A stretch of 64,000 nt of DNA. It comes from Tribonema minus. Taxonomy: Eukaryota; Sar; Xanthophyceae; Tribonematales; Tribonemataceae. How positions within the stretch are numbered: the first letter of the stretch is position 1; each line of letters opens with the position of its first letter. Positions 13,006 to 21,821 of this stretch are shown piece after piece. Location of the stretch: positions 806,001-870,000 of the forward strand of contig JAFCMP010000290.1 in NCBI GenBank assembly GCA_017506865.1, in the 5' to 3' direction. The position numbers and the translations under genes were made by a program. Below the pieces are notes generated by a model. That model had not been told where the DNA came from. It made no database searches and was given only the letters and a program-made list of their open reading frames with translations.

Positions 13006-14229
13006 ATGGCTGATGAAATCATAGCGAAAGCGCAAGACCTGAGCGGAGACAGGCCGTCAGCCGACCCGGAGCAGCAGCGCAGAGACTTCACGCTGGCACG
13101 ATTCAAATTCCGGGACTTCGCCGACATTGAAGCTCGTTTTCCATTCGACGGACTGCGGATCGAGGACGGCATCCCCCTGTACAGGGGTAGTGTCGTCGTG
13201 GAACAGCCATTGGTTTTCGATGTGCTGGAGAGAGAATTCGACGCCATGCCAGCATCACTGGGGCGCCAACGGCTGCTGTCGTACATGCGCACGAAATACT
13301 GGGGGGTCAGCGCGTCTCAGGTAGCTCGGTTTTTGGCGACGCATCAAGTGCACCAGGAATATCGACACCGCAAGCGAACTCAAAAGGCCAAGCCGTCCGT
13401 CTCCTCGGGCCCATTCAAGGTGTTTGTATGTGACCTGACCCAGATCAACCGTGCCGGGCAGGCCAAATTCTTGCTGGCGGTCGCAGACATGTTCACAAAG
13501 GTAATTTACGCGAGGGCACTGGCCCGCAAATCGGGACCTCTTGTGGCCGCTGCCATGGATTCGATGCTCTCTTCGTTACCAGCTGGTGTGCGTGTAGGCG
13601 CCATTCGCAGCGACAATGGTAAAGAATTCACAGGGCGAGAGTTCACAGCAGTGCGTGGAAGGTTTGGGCACATCAAGCAGATTCTATCTACTGCAGCGAA
13701 CCCGTTGAGCAACGGGCTGGCCGAGGTCTCCAACAAAACGATCGTCAACATGCTTTTTTCCATCCTAGACAACAAACAGATATCAGTGCAGCAAGCGCTG
13801 AACGCAGTCTTGAGGGTGTACAACAGCAGCGTCCACAGCGCCACTGGCAAGAGACCGCGAGACCTCGCCGACACATCTTGCCCCGCGTCAGTACTAGCTG
13901 CAGTGCGAGAACGCCTGCGACGGCTGGCCGCAGGGAGAGACGTAAATCGCAGGTTCAACCCGAAGCTGGAGCCACTCAGTACTGTGCGTGTAGACAGAGT
14001 GGCGCTCGACAACACCAAGAAGGCGCTGAAAAAAACGGGGCAGTTCAAATCTAGTCACGAAGCTGTGTTTTCGAGGGAAATCTATACGGTGAAGCAGGAG
14101 CGCCGGGATGGCCTTGTGGAGCTACACGAGTTTCCGCACAAGTTGTGGCTACGGGGCGATCTTCTGAAACTGACATTGGTGGCGGACCGACAAAAGTACG
14201 TGCTGGAGTGGCAAGGCAGCAACGAGTAG
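13006..14229 (+). CDS. rve-family (DDE) integrase, homologue of the PLV integrase, intact
   Basis: A 407-residue retroviral-type integrase of the Polinton/PLV kind. The catalytic triad is visible as D143 (FVCDLTQ), D203 (IRSDNGKEF) and E240 (NGLAEVSNK). The N-terminal region (residues 30-130) shares distinctive words with the viral integrase at 50690-52048, such as QPLV, WGVSASQVARFL (viral: IGVSASQVSKYL) and HQEY. The C-terminal part carries an SH3-like segment. The start is the ATG at 13006; the frame is open upstream but without family similarity. Unlike the viral copy, this gene has no stop or frameshift. No other viral gene is adjacent. It may be the remnant of another PLV, a solo integrase element, or a domesticated gene. 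It is bracketed by two related MITEs. Confidence 0.85.
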   Translation: MADEIIAKAQDLSGDRPSADPEQQRRDFTLARFKFRDFADIEARFPFDGLRIEDGIPLYRGSVVVEQPLVFDVLEREFDAMPASLGRQRLLSYMRTKYWGVSASQVARFLATHQVHQEYRHRKRTQKAKPSVSSGPFKVFVCDLTQINRAGQAKFLLAVADMFTKVIYARALARKSGPLVAAAMDSMLSSLPAGVRVGAIRSDNGKEFTGREFTAVRGRFGHIKQILSTAANPLSNGLAEVSNKTIVNMLFSILDNKQISVQQALNAVLRVYNSSVHSATGKRPRDLADTSCPASVLAAVRERLRRLAAGRDVNRRFNPKLEPLSTVRVDRVALDNTKKALKKTGQFKSSHEAVFSREIYTVKQERRDGLVELHEFPHKLWLRGDLLKLTLVADRQKYVLEWQGSNE

Positions 14230-14660
14230 GTGATGAAGGCAGCGGCCCGCAGAGCAGCGGTCACCTAGGACACGGCGTGCACCACGGCAGCCGACACCAG
14301 ATTCTGTACAAATGACAAGAGTGCGCTCGGTGTCAATGCCTCGCGAGGGCATTGTCGTCCCATGCCGTGGCCGCTTCAGAGCGACAAGGGTTGGGCAACG
14401 GCAAGATCATGATGCTCCAGGTGACAGACCACCCGGTGGGCACACTTACTAGAGCAAGCAAACCATTCCTTTCAATGTTTGAGCGCGACTGGAAAGTGGC
14501 GCGCATGCATTGGTAGCTTTTAAGCTGTGCCATTGTAGCGGTTCGAGCGCAGTGTACCTCACACACTGACCGTGCGTCCGTGTGCTTAGCCGGCCTGACT
14601 GAGTCGGCAGTGGAGAGCCGATGGCACTGCCTGCAGTACTTGGCGCTACCTATCGGGCCG
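14230..14660. other. Stretch without a supportable gene
   Basis: Between the integrase stop and the minus-strand split gene. Contains short open frames only. No terminal repeat belonging to the integrase gene was recognised here. Confidence 0.45.
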
Positions 14661-14674
14661 CGCGCCAATGCCTA

Positions 14675-15475
14675 CCATGCGCTGAATGCGCGCAGCTCCC
14701 GGGCGGCGCTGGGCACAGACTTGATCTGATGGTGAGCAACAACGAGCGCCTGCACTGCCTTGCACATTCCTCCTTTCTGTTGCTGAATTTCACCCCAAGC
14801 CTCAGGCTCCACGGTGTTCCGGCGCTCAGTGAGGGTCCATACCGCGTGAGCAGCCCTGCCCGTCTGGATGTCCCTGGTGCCCACAAAGGTGCTCTTGAGG
14901 CCGAGGATCCGCTCCGCTCATCCGCGACCCTGAAAGCCAAGAAGCAACCGAGACGCTTGTCGAGTAGTAAAGTCTCCAGGGCAGAAGTGGTATTGAAGTT
15001 GCGTTATGTCATGTTGTAGCCCTAGGTCAGGGGCATCTGCTGACTACTCACTTGTTGAAGTTGATATTGATCTTGATGTGATATCGTACTGCAATGGTGA
15101 TATTTATACTTCAACTTCATGCTAACTTCAACGTCATATCACCCCTCAACGTGACATAGCACGGCTCCACCCATCTCAACTTCAACAAACAAGACACCTT
15201 TGTGGTGCGTCTGAGTGAGACCATGGTTGCAACAACCTAGCATTATCTAACTTCAACAGTTTGGGTGTCTTGACTGACCTCACTATAGCATAAGTGCTCG
15301 GTTGCTTTTTGGCTTTCAGGGCCGCAGATGGGCGGAGCGGATCCTCGCCGGGCCGTAGTAGTAGCATGATGGACTCCTCCGTCTCGATGTTCTGAACACC
15401 ATCACGCCCACCAAAGGTGGCACTGCCCCCCTTGAGGGCCTGGGAATCATTCATGATGGTGCGAGTGGCAGCCAC
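14675..15475 (-). pseudogene. Unknown host gene (partial) split by a MITE
   Basis: On the minus strand, an open segment at 15475-15350 (GGSATFGGRDGVQNIETEES, then IMLLLRPG) runs into the MITE at 15346. Immediately after the MITE, from 14902 down to a stop near 14674, a second open segment resumes (LKSTFVGTRDIQTGRAAHAV, VWTLTERRNTVEPEAWGEI, then AVQALVVAHHQIKSVPSAAR). Removing the MITE and one copy of the 3-bp duplication joins the two in frame. No domain family is recognised. The 5' part of the gene probably lies beyond 15480, possibly in an Ala-rich exon at 15715-15485. The coding quality of both halves supports a real gene before insertion. Confidence 0.5.
14903..15346. mobile_element. MITE copy 2 of the BamHI-ended family (444 bp), 3-bp target duplication
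   Basis: Starts GAGGATCCGCTCCGCTCATC and ends GGGCGGAGCGGATCCTC, with inverted repeats of about 45 bp that include the CCTGAAAGCCAA / TTGGCTTTCAGG blocks. It is flanked by GCC on both sides (14900-14902 and 15347-15349). Excision of the element plus one GCC restores an open minus-strand frame. The interior has no ORF but many AACTTCAA/TTGAAGTT words. A 3-bp duplication fits CACTA- or Harbinger-type mobilisation, but the family is not certain. Confidence 0.75.
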
Positions 15476-15484
15476 ATCCTACAC

Positions 15485-15715
15485 TCAGCCATCTCGCTCA
15501 CCGCCCGCACCGCCAGGGTGGTGGTTCAGGGTCACCTCTGTATGTGCTGCCGCTTCTGCTGTCTCCACTTCCCCCTCCTGTTGACGCCTGCCGCTGCTGC
15601 CAGAAGAGCGCTGGCCTGCCACCCGGCCTGCCCCTGCTGCTGCTGCTGCAGGGCTTGATGCCGCTGCATTTGCTGTGCGGGTCAGGCCATTCGGAGCCTG
15701 TAGTGTAGCTTGCAT
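15485..15715 (-). CDS. Possible Ala-rich N-terminal exon
   Basis: A 76-codon minus-strand frame starting MQATLQAPNG and continuing with Ala/Gly/Ser-rich and Glu-rich sequence. It lies directly upstream of the gene split by the MITE and could be its first exon, but a credible splice pair joining the two in phase was not found. Low-complexity composition makes chance openness likely. Confidence 0.2.
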   Translation of the reverse strand: MQATLQAPNGLTRTANAAASSPAAAAAGAGRVAGQRSSGSSGRRQQEGEVETAEAAAHTEVTLNHHPGGAGGERDG

Positions 15716-15719
15716 TCTA

Positions 15720-16630
15720 AACTGGCTGCCAGCTTTCTCACCGTCATTGCGTGCTGATTCTCCCCAGGCCTCCCGAGGTCCTTGTAACTTTACGCGGACC
15801 CAGCACTCTTATGCGGTGTGCAGGCACACATTATTTTCTGCACGCGGCCGCACTCAGTCTAGCGAAGCAGATCGCGCAGCTGCTCCGCGATATCGCCTTG
15901 GTGATGGACGCGTACAACAGTTCACCCCAGCTCGCAGTGCTGACGGGCGTCGACTGCTGGCGCGGTTCTGCAGCTTGTGATGGCATGGCCTGTTGGAGTC
16001 TCAAGTACGCGTAGCGCGCTCTCGAAGTGGACGCGAGGCTGGGGTGCGTGAACACCGTGACGGCAGCAGCCGTGCGTACACAGCGCTGCGCGATGCCTCG
16101 GCGTTTGGACGTCTCGTGCTCTGCAGCACCAAGCAGTCGCCAGCTGTGATGCACTCGCGCCAGAGCAGCGTCACCGCCATGGCAGACGAGTACCAGGGAG
16201 CATGGTGAGCGTCGCACGCAGTATAAATCAGCGCGATCGGGGCTGAGGTAGAGTGTGGGCATTGCTCGCATGAGCGGCTTTAGCACGCGCGCGCCATTCA
16301 TGATTGGAGTGCTGCAGCGCATTAAACCTTTACCAGTTGCAGTAACTGTTTAACTGTTGCAGGAGCAGGCGGGAGCACGTTCTTGCGTGCGAGGGTACTC
16401 GGTCACTAGACTGAGGTGCAGGAAAAGTTCAAGGCAGACTGGCAGAAACACAAGCGTAGGGCGCAAAAGCAGCGAAGAATGGTGAGTGGCATCACAAGTA
16501 TATTCAGACACTGACTGACGGGCCTTGGCGCATCGCACGCATGTGACGCGAGACTGGCATACGCCACTGTGGCTTGCTTCGCACACTGTGCGTGATGACA
16601 CTTAGAGTCGAGACGTCGCTGACTGCGAAA
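15720..16630. other. Stretch without a supportable gene
   Basis: Overlapping short frames on both strands. A weak plus-strand stretch at about 15845-15960 (LAKQIAQLLRDIALVMDAYN) could be an exon fragment but cannot be connected to anything. Confidence 0.35.
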
Positions 16631-16634
16631 GTGT

Positions 16635-17174
16635 TCAGCGTTCGTCCTGCAGCTCGCGCTGGCGGTCGTCGCTCCTGAGGCCTTCAAGTGCCTGCCTTAT
16701 GGTGCAGCCCTCAGGCTGGTAGAAAGACGCTTTGGATCCTGCCGCGGACCATGTGCGCTCCCAGCGGATCCAGTGCAGTAGCATACCCAGCTGCGACTGT
16801 GCCGTGCGCAGGCCCTGAATGTGGGGGGACATGTCTGCGTAGCGCTTTCGGTGGTATTCGGCGTTCAAGTGCTCGCTGATCTGGCGTCCCTCGCGCCGAA
16901 TGCGCCTTACCAAATCGTCGCACAGGTGAGGCAGCAGCGCCTTGTGCCTCGGCCGCTTGGATGGTGCTCCCGCTTCAAGCCTGCGCTGGCAAGCAACGTC
17001 ATGTCCGACTGGGCTCGGCATGACCTGTTCCAGTTGCATTAGGCGGCAGGCGCTGTTCAGATGACTTGTACACGATATTTTTTTGTGGAAACATTTGCCG
17101 CGCACTGGCAGGTGTGCCTCGCAGCCCCTCCACGCCAGTGCCACGGCAGCAGCCACTTCGCCAGCGCAAGTCAT
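16635..17174 (-). CDS. Hypothetical basic protein downstream of the broken recombinase
   Basis: A 179-codon open minus-strand frame. The C-terminal two thirds look protein-like (RRIRREGRQISEHLNAEYHR, then KRYADMSPHIQGLRTAQSQL, then MLLHWIRWERTW), basic and helical. It follows the broken tyrosine recombinase in the same direction and may be the end of that gene after a further frameshift, or an independent exon. No family is recognised. Confidence 0.3.
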   Translation of the reverse strand: MTCAGEVAAAVALAWRGCEAHLPVRGKCFHKKISCTSHLNSACRLMQLEQVMPSPVGHDVACQRRLEAGAPSKRPRHKALLPHLCDDLVRRIRREGRQISEHLNAEYHRKRYADMSPHIQGLRTAQSQLGMLLHWIRWERTWSAAGSKASFYQPEGCTIRQALEGLRSDDRQRELQDER

Positions 17175-17199
17175 AAGGCGCTCGGCTAGTGCCAGTGTG

Positions 17200-18393
17200 T
17201 CAGTACGGCGGCAGCTGGGTTTTGGTGTGACCGTTGTTCTTCAGCGCAGCCATAGCGCCGCACAGGATGACAACGGTGACGGCGTCTTTGATACGCATAG
17301 CGCGTGCTGTCTTCTGGCGCTTGACGGCCCTGGTCGGCACGTGTTCGTCCTGGACCGCGTCTGAAAGTGTGTCTGCGACGGTGTCGTCCTGTGCGGTGGC
17401 CAACGTAGCGCAGGGCGAGCAGACCGGCTCCAGCTCGGCGGCTGCGGGCTCAGAGGTGTCCGCCTCGACTGCCCGAATCAGATCGTAGTGTCTCGCGGCG
17501 TGCCTGACGGGCGGTGACACAGCACCCTTGCGGTGTCGACGAGCGATCGCTGAGATCCCTTTGTCATCTCCGTGGCGTACAAGCGTCCTCATGAGGTTGA
17601 TGCCTGCCCTCTGGCGATGTTTGAAGTGATCAACTTGAAGGAACGCGGATTTGAGCTTTCGCAGAAGAGGGGGTGCTCTCCATCAGTTAAGCATCCGTGC
17701 TTCTGCGCAGTTGACGTCGGCAACAGTCTCACAAGGGATGCGGCTGCGCACGAAGGCGACGGCGTGCAGGTAGAGATCGGCCGGGATGATGGTGTCAAAC
17801 TCCTCCTCCGAAGCTTCGCACTTTCTGCCCTTCACGCAGAGCACGGCGGCAACGCGGTGTTCGCCAACCTTGCGCATCGGACGCTCGCTGCCGTACAGCA
17901 CCTCCTTGGCGCGTCTGCCGCCGAGCGCCCCAAGTGCCAGCGCGACCTTCTCGGCATCTGGGTGATCAGCGCGTTCCGCCTGCTCAGTGGCCCACCTAAT
18001 TATCTCGCCGGTGCAATATTCAAGACGGCTCGGAGAGGCACAGTCGACCCTGGCGGCGCTTGCATCATTCACCATGGTTGGTAGCACCGGCGCATAGCAA
18101 TGGCGCGCCCATGCGCTGCCCTCAGGCAGCGTGCGGCGTGCCTTGGTGATGACGGACTCAAGCGTTGCGGCGCCGTTGACGAAGCCGCCGTTATCAGCCC
18201 TTACTTGAGCTGCGTCTCCCTGCCTACCCTCCGCTAGCAGGGCCTTGTACCGGGCATGCAACTGCACCTGCTCAGAGGCCCAATGGAAAATGGCGGCGTT
18301 GACCGCGTTGCGATAGGCAGGGTTGAGAGTGGGGTCGCTCGTCATGTGTGCAATGAGAGCGGCGGCGGCGGTGGCATTCTTGTCAGCGGACAT
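17200..18393 (-). pseudogene. Second tyrosine recombinase (protelomerase-like), frameshifted
   Basis: The ATG at 18393 opens 236 codons on the minus strand. Residues 150-200 carry the recombinase box I with its catalytic Arg (ALALGALGGRRAKEVLYG) and then a beta-hairpin lysine region (VAAVLCVKGRKC), followed by DTIIPADLYLHAVAFVRSRI. The same layout appears in the viral recombinase at 58458-59450 (VQLCSGRRSEEI, SSLAKKQPG). The frame then closes at about 17683. A second frame resumes (SSNPRSFKLITSNIARG) and a third continues from 17592 (ARRHRKGAVSPP, then AARHYDLIRAVE), where the Tyr is a candidate nucleophile. At least two frame changes are needed, so this is probably a pseudogene, although unrecognised introns remain possible. 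A classical His-x-x-Arg box is not clearly visible. Confidence 0.5.
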
Positions 18394-18417
18394 GTTCTTT
18401 GAGTGTGAGCCACATAA

Positions 18418-18864
18418 TCAACCATTAACATTAGACGCGACTGTCTTGTGTACGACATGCCACGTGCAAGCACATTTCAGGTTCCATACGGGTACACTGA
18501 ACGCGCAACCGCCCGAAGATCTTGTCGATTGCAGACTTGAAGTTTCCACAATCAACATGCCCTTCGTGCAGACATACCCAGCACATTTCATACCCTCGTG
18601 TAACAAGTCCGCACAAACAGGCGCTCGGTCGCAACGTGATCGTCGTTGAGCTGCTATGATGCGTGCCACGGCCTCCCGCCAATCCGCACCGTGGCGTTCT
18701 TCGATTGGGCCACAGTCATACGTAAGGCTAACCTTCAATACAGGCATAAAAGGCGTCAAGCTGGTAAGAAACAAGCTAGCCTGCATGTGCCTGAAACGCG
18801 CACTGTAACTGGCAGCAGCATTGCAGCAGCTGGTGGCGGGTGCTGTTGGCTCAGCTGAACGCAT
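18418..18864 (-). CDS. Possible Cys-rich open frame upstream of the broken recombinase
   Basis: A 148-codon minus-strand frame. The central part is protein-like (PVLKVSLTYDCGPIEERHGA, WREAVARIIAAQRRS, DLLHEGMKCAGYVCTKG) with several Cys residues but no canonical zinc-finger spacing. It ends about 25 bp before the recombinase ATG, so the two could belong to one decayed element. No family is recognised. Confidence 0.25.
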   Translation of the reverse strand: MRSAEPTAPATSCCNAAASYSARFRHMQASLFLTSLTPFMPVLKVSLTYDCGPIEERHGADWREAVARIIAAQRRSRCDRAPVCADLLHEGMKCAGYVCTKGMLIVETSSLQSTRSSGGCAFSVPVWNLKCACTWHVVHKTVASNVNG

Positions 18865-19330
18865 GTCTCGTCTGGCACTTTAACACGCGAGCTGCCATGA
18901 TTGGCGGTCGCCACTGATGACCGCGCAGCCTGCGCAAGCGCCATGCTGGTACTTTGTGAAGCCTACATGTGTCTGTAGCTTGTGTGGCAGCTGGCGGCGG
19001 CGCTCGTGCTCAGCTCAGCGCTTGTCCTGTCTGGCCCTTTAACCCCCGAGCTGTCATGAACGGTGGTCGCCACTGGTGAACGCGCAGCCTGCGCAAGCGC
19101 CAAGCTGGGAGTGCATACGTCTTACATGTGTATGTAACTGGCGGGCAGGTGGCAGCCTTACGGACGCTCTGGGCGGGTGCTTGTCTTGTCCGATACTTCA
19201 AGTTCAACCCCGCGAGCTGTCAAGACCGGCGGTCGCTGCTGGTGAACAGGCAGCCTGCGCAAGCGACAAGCTATACATATGTATGTACCTACCAATTCAG
19301 GAAGTGCGCCAGATTCGTACATTGTCACGT
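18840..19330. repeat. Satellite array A, ~160-bp monomers (3 copies)
   Basis: Three tandem monomers marked by GCTGYCATGA-type words at 18891, 19050 and 19216 (spacing 159 and 166 bp). Each contains CGCAGCCTGCGCAAGCG, an ACATGTGT...CTGTA(A/G)CT block and a TGGC(A/G)GCGGCGCTC-like block. The same family forms the larger array at 26.4-29.6 kb. Open frames through it are by-products. Confidence 0.8.
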
Positions 19331-21821
19331 GTCCTAGGGACAGGCGCGCTTTGGTGACTGCAAGTGTATGGGCGCCCGGTGGATGCTGCCTAGGGCTTGA
19401 CCCGCGCGCTAACCCAACTGTTTTGGCCCGGCGGGCTAAAATATGGGGTTCAGCAGGCAGGGTCATGGTTAGGGCAAGCATCACTGACCGCAGTCACTGC
19501 AAACATCAAAAGCAAGACATCATGCTCGCTGCGCCGATCGACCGACAATGCAATCGCACCACCTTCCTGCGCTTCAGCGCGCTGCCGCCTCGCCGCCGCT
19601 GCCGTTGCCCCAAACGCATGGCCTATGGAGGAGGCATCCGCACGACGCAGCGCGACGCGCGCGCCACCATCATTGAGCGGCGCCACCGCGCGGCTGAGGA
19701 GCTGCGCCAGCAAAGGCAGCGGAGCTGCCACCATCAGCAAGCACAGTGGCTGCGCGCCTCAGCGTCTGTGGCAGCACTGCTGCGGTAGGTGCGGCTGCCG
19801 TTGCCGCGTTGGTGGTCGCCGGTGTTGCTGCTGGCGCCGCCTCTGCTCAGCCTGCTGCCGCTCCTGCTGCTGCTGGTGCCGCTGAATCTGCTGCTGCTGC
19901 TGCTGCGGCTGCTGCCGCTATCGCTGTTGCTCCTGCTGGCGCTGCTGCCGCTGCAGCAGCTACTGCTGCTGTTGCACCAGTTGTATGTGTTGTTGCTGCC
20001 CCGTTCAGACACCAATGTGCCTGGTACCCAGTGGTTTGTGTACCCTGGCCTGATTGCAGTTGGGACCATCATGATTATGGCAGCGACATGGGTGGGTGAC
20101 CTTTAAGCTGGCCTGCTCGCGGAGAAGTGGTAGCTTGGACGCACTGGTGCAGCGGAATGGAATAGTGGGGACGGGGTGAGGCTGGGGTGGGGTTTGTTAG
20201 GATTGGATTGGACCTCCCGCAGCACCAGGACCAGTTCTTTCAGCACAAGCGCATGAGACCCTGTGATCATTTCTCCTACAGATTTGATTCAGACGTGTTG
20301 GCATAGTCCTCAGTTCTCGGCACTGTCCAAGGTGACCCAGGCCTCCATTAACCTGATTCAAAATGGGACCAGCATGCTTTGCGGCAGGGCAACCCTAACT
20401 TTGGCCTGATTATGTGATGTTGACTGCAGTTTAAAGGGGGGGGGAGGGGGGGCGTGATGCGTTCGAGTCTCACTTCGGAGAAGGAGAGCTGCATTGAGTG
20501 CACATGCATTCCGTGACAAATCACAGGACAGCAATGAACTTGAACTCCTTGATGTTTGCACCTGGCTCCACTTTGCTGGCAGCTCTTGCGCAAACCAAAC
20601 CAGTTAAAACTCACACATACGCCGTGCTACTGTACCTTCCACATGCAACGTCACATTGCTACAACACCACAAAAAGAAAAGAGTCATTAGCGATATGCCT
20701 ATGACCTTGCAATCATGACGTCACTTTTGCCAGCAGCTTTGGGCTTTGTGTCTTGTTCGTTAGCAAGCAAGGATATGAGAACCACTGCTGCCACTTCTGG
20801 ATTCCAAGGGGGCACACTGTCGGTGAAGCATAATCAGTGCAACGCAGGTGCGGCGGCAGCCGCACGCAACTAACATCAGGTGGCAGCGCTCGTGATTTTT
20901 GAGCTACCTCAGATTTTGAATTCGTGCAGCAGGGACATGAACAGACGCAGGACTGATGCGCTCAAACGTCATCTTGCATATTGACACCTGGTCGCCGATT
21001 GATGCTCGCTGCAGGTCGCTCCCCTGCGCAGCGGCTGCTCATAGCAGATCCAGCACCAGCCATGGGGTGAATCCTTAACACTCATCACACACAGAACACT
21101 AGCAGTAGCAGTACAGACATCACAAGGGCCTGAGAGCAGTCGGATGCAAACAGTCGTACAAACGCTGAAGAGCCAGCCAGACTGGAGTCGTTCAAACGAA
21201 AGCAGCTGACCGCAATGCGTGCCATGCAGGACTGAGTCTCTGAGTCTCCGAGCATGTAGATTTTCTTGAGAAATGAACGCTGACTTCTCTTTGCCAAAAG
21301 CCGACTTCCACCTTCAGAATCAACGTACTCTTCACATGTATGCGCATTGGTCCATGTGACGCTTTGGGGTTGCATGGGGCAGGGCATTTGGGGCAGGATC
21401 GGGACAGGCTAGTCCCAGTAGTTGGTGTCATCAAAAATTCACTCAACCTCGTCGATTAATCTGCAAGTACTTCAACAGACATTCTGGGACAAGGGGATAA
21501 CAGAGTTTACCTGATTACAGAGTTTACCTGATTACAGAGATGAGAAACCTTCGTAAAACACCAACTGTCTCATGAAGAAAGACAACAGGGCTGTCTCACT
21601 GTATCACAACGTGAAACCTGCACCTCTGATCTCAGCAAGACAAGGGCAGGTTGGCATCTACCGATTGTTTAGGGCCGGTGCACGTTTGGCCTAACCGTGT
21701 CCCACGCGTCCCGATCCTGTCTAGGTCCCCGCCACCCACCAGCCGTCACCGTCCACCTGCAGAGAGGGAACAGCAGCACGACGTTATGTTGAAGTTCGCA
21801 CCTTCGCCGTAGTTGAACTGC
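19331..21821. other. Low-complexity and unassigned DNA
   Basis: From 19560 to about 19990 a CTG/GCN-rich stretch is open in several frames on both strands (Ala-, Leu-, Ser- or Cys-rich according to frame), so no coding frame can be chosen. One plus-strand frame (19746-20099) ends in a less biased tail (RHQCAWYPVVCVPWPDC) and could be a real C-terminus. A G-run lies at about 20437-20452. From 20100 to 21820 nothing is recognised. Confidence 0.4.

Noticed and set aside
19560..19990. Possible Ala-, Leu- or Ser-rich protein in the CTG/GCN tract
   Set aside because: Open in many frames on both strands, so no frame can be favoured and no domain is visible.
20455..20490. GTTCGAGTCTC resembling a tRNA B box
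   Set aside because: No matching A box and no cloverleaf can be formed with the flanks.
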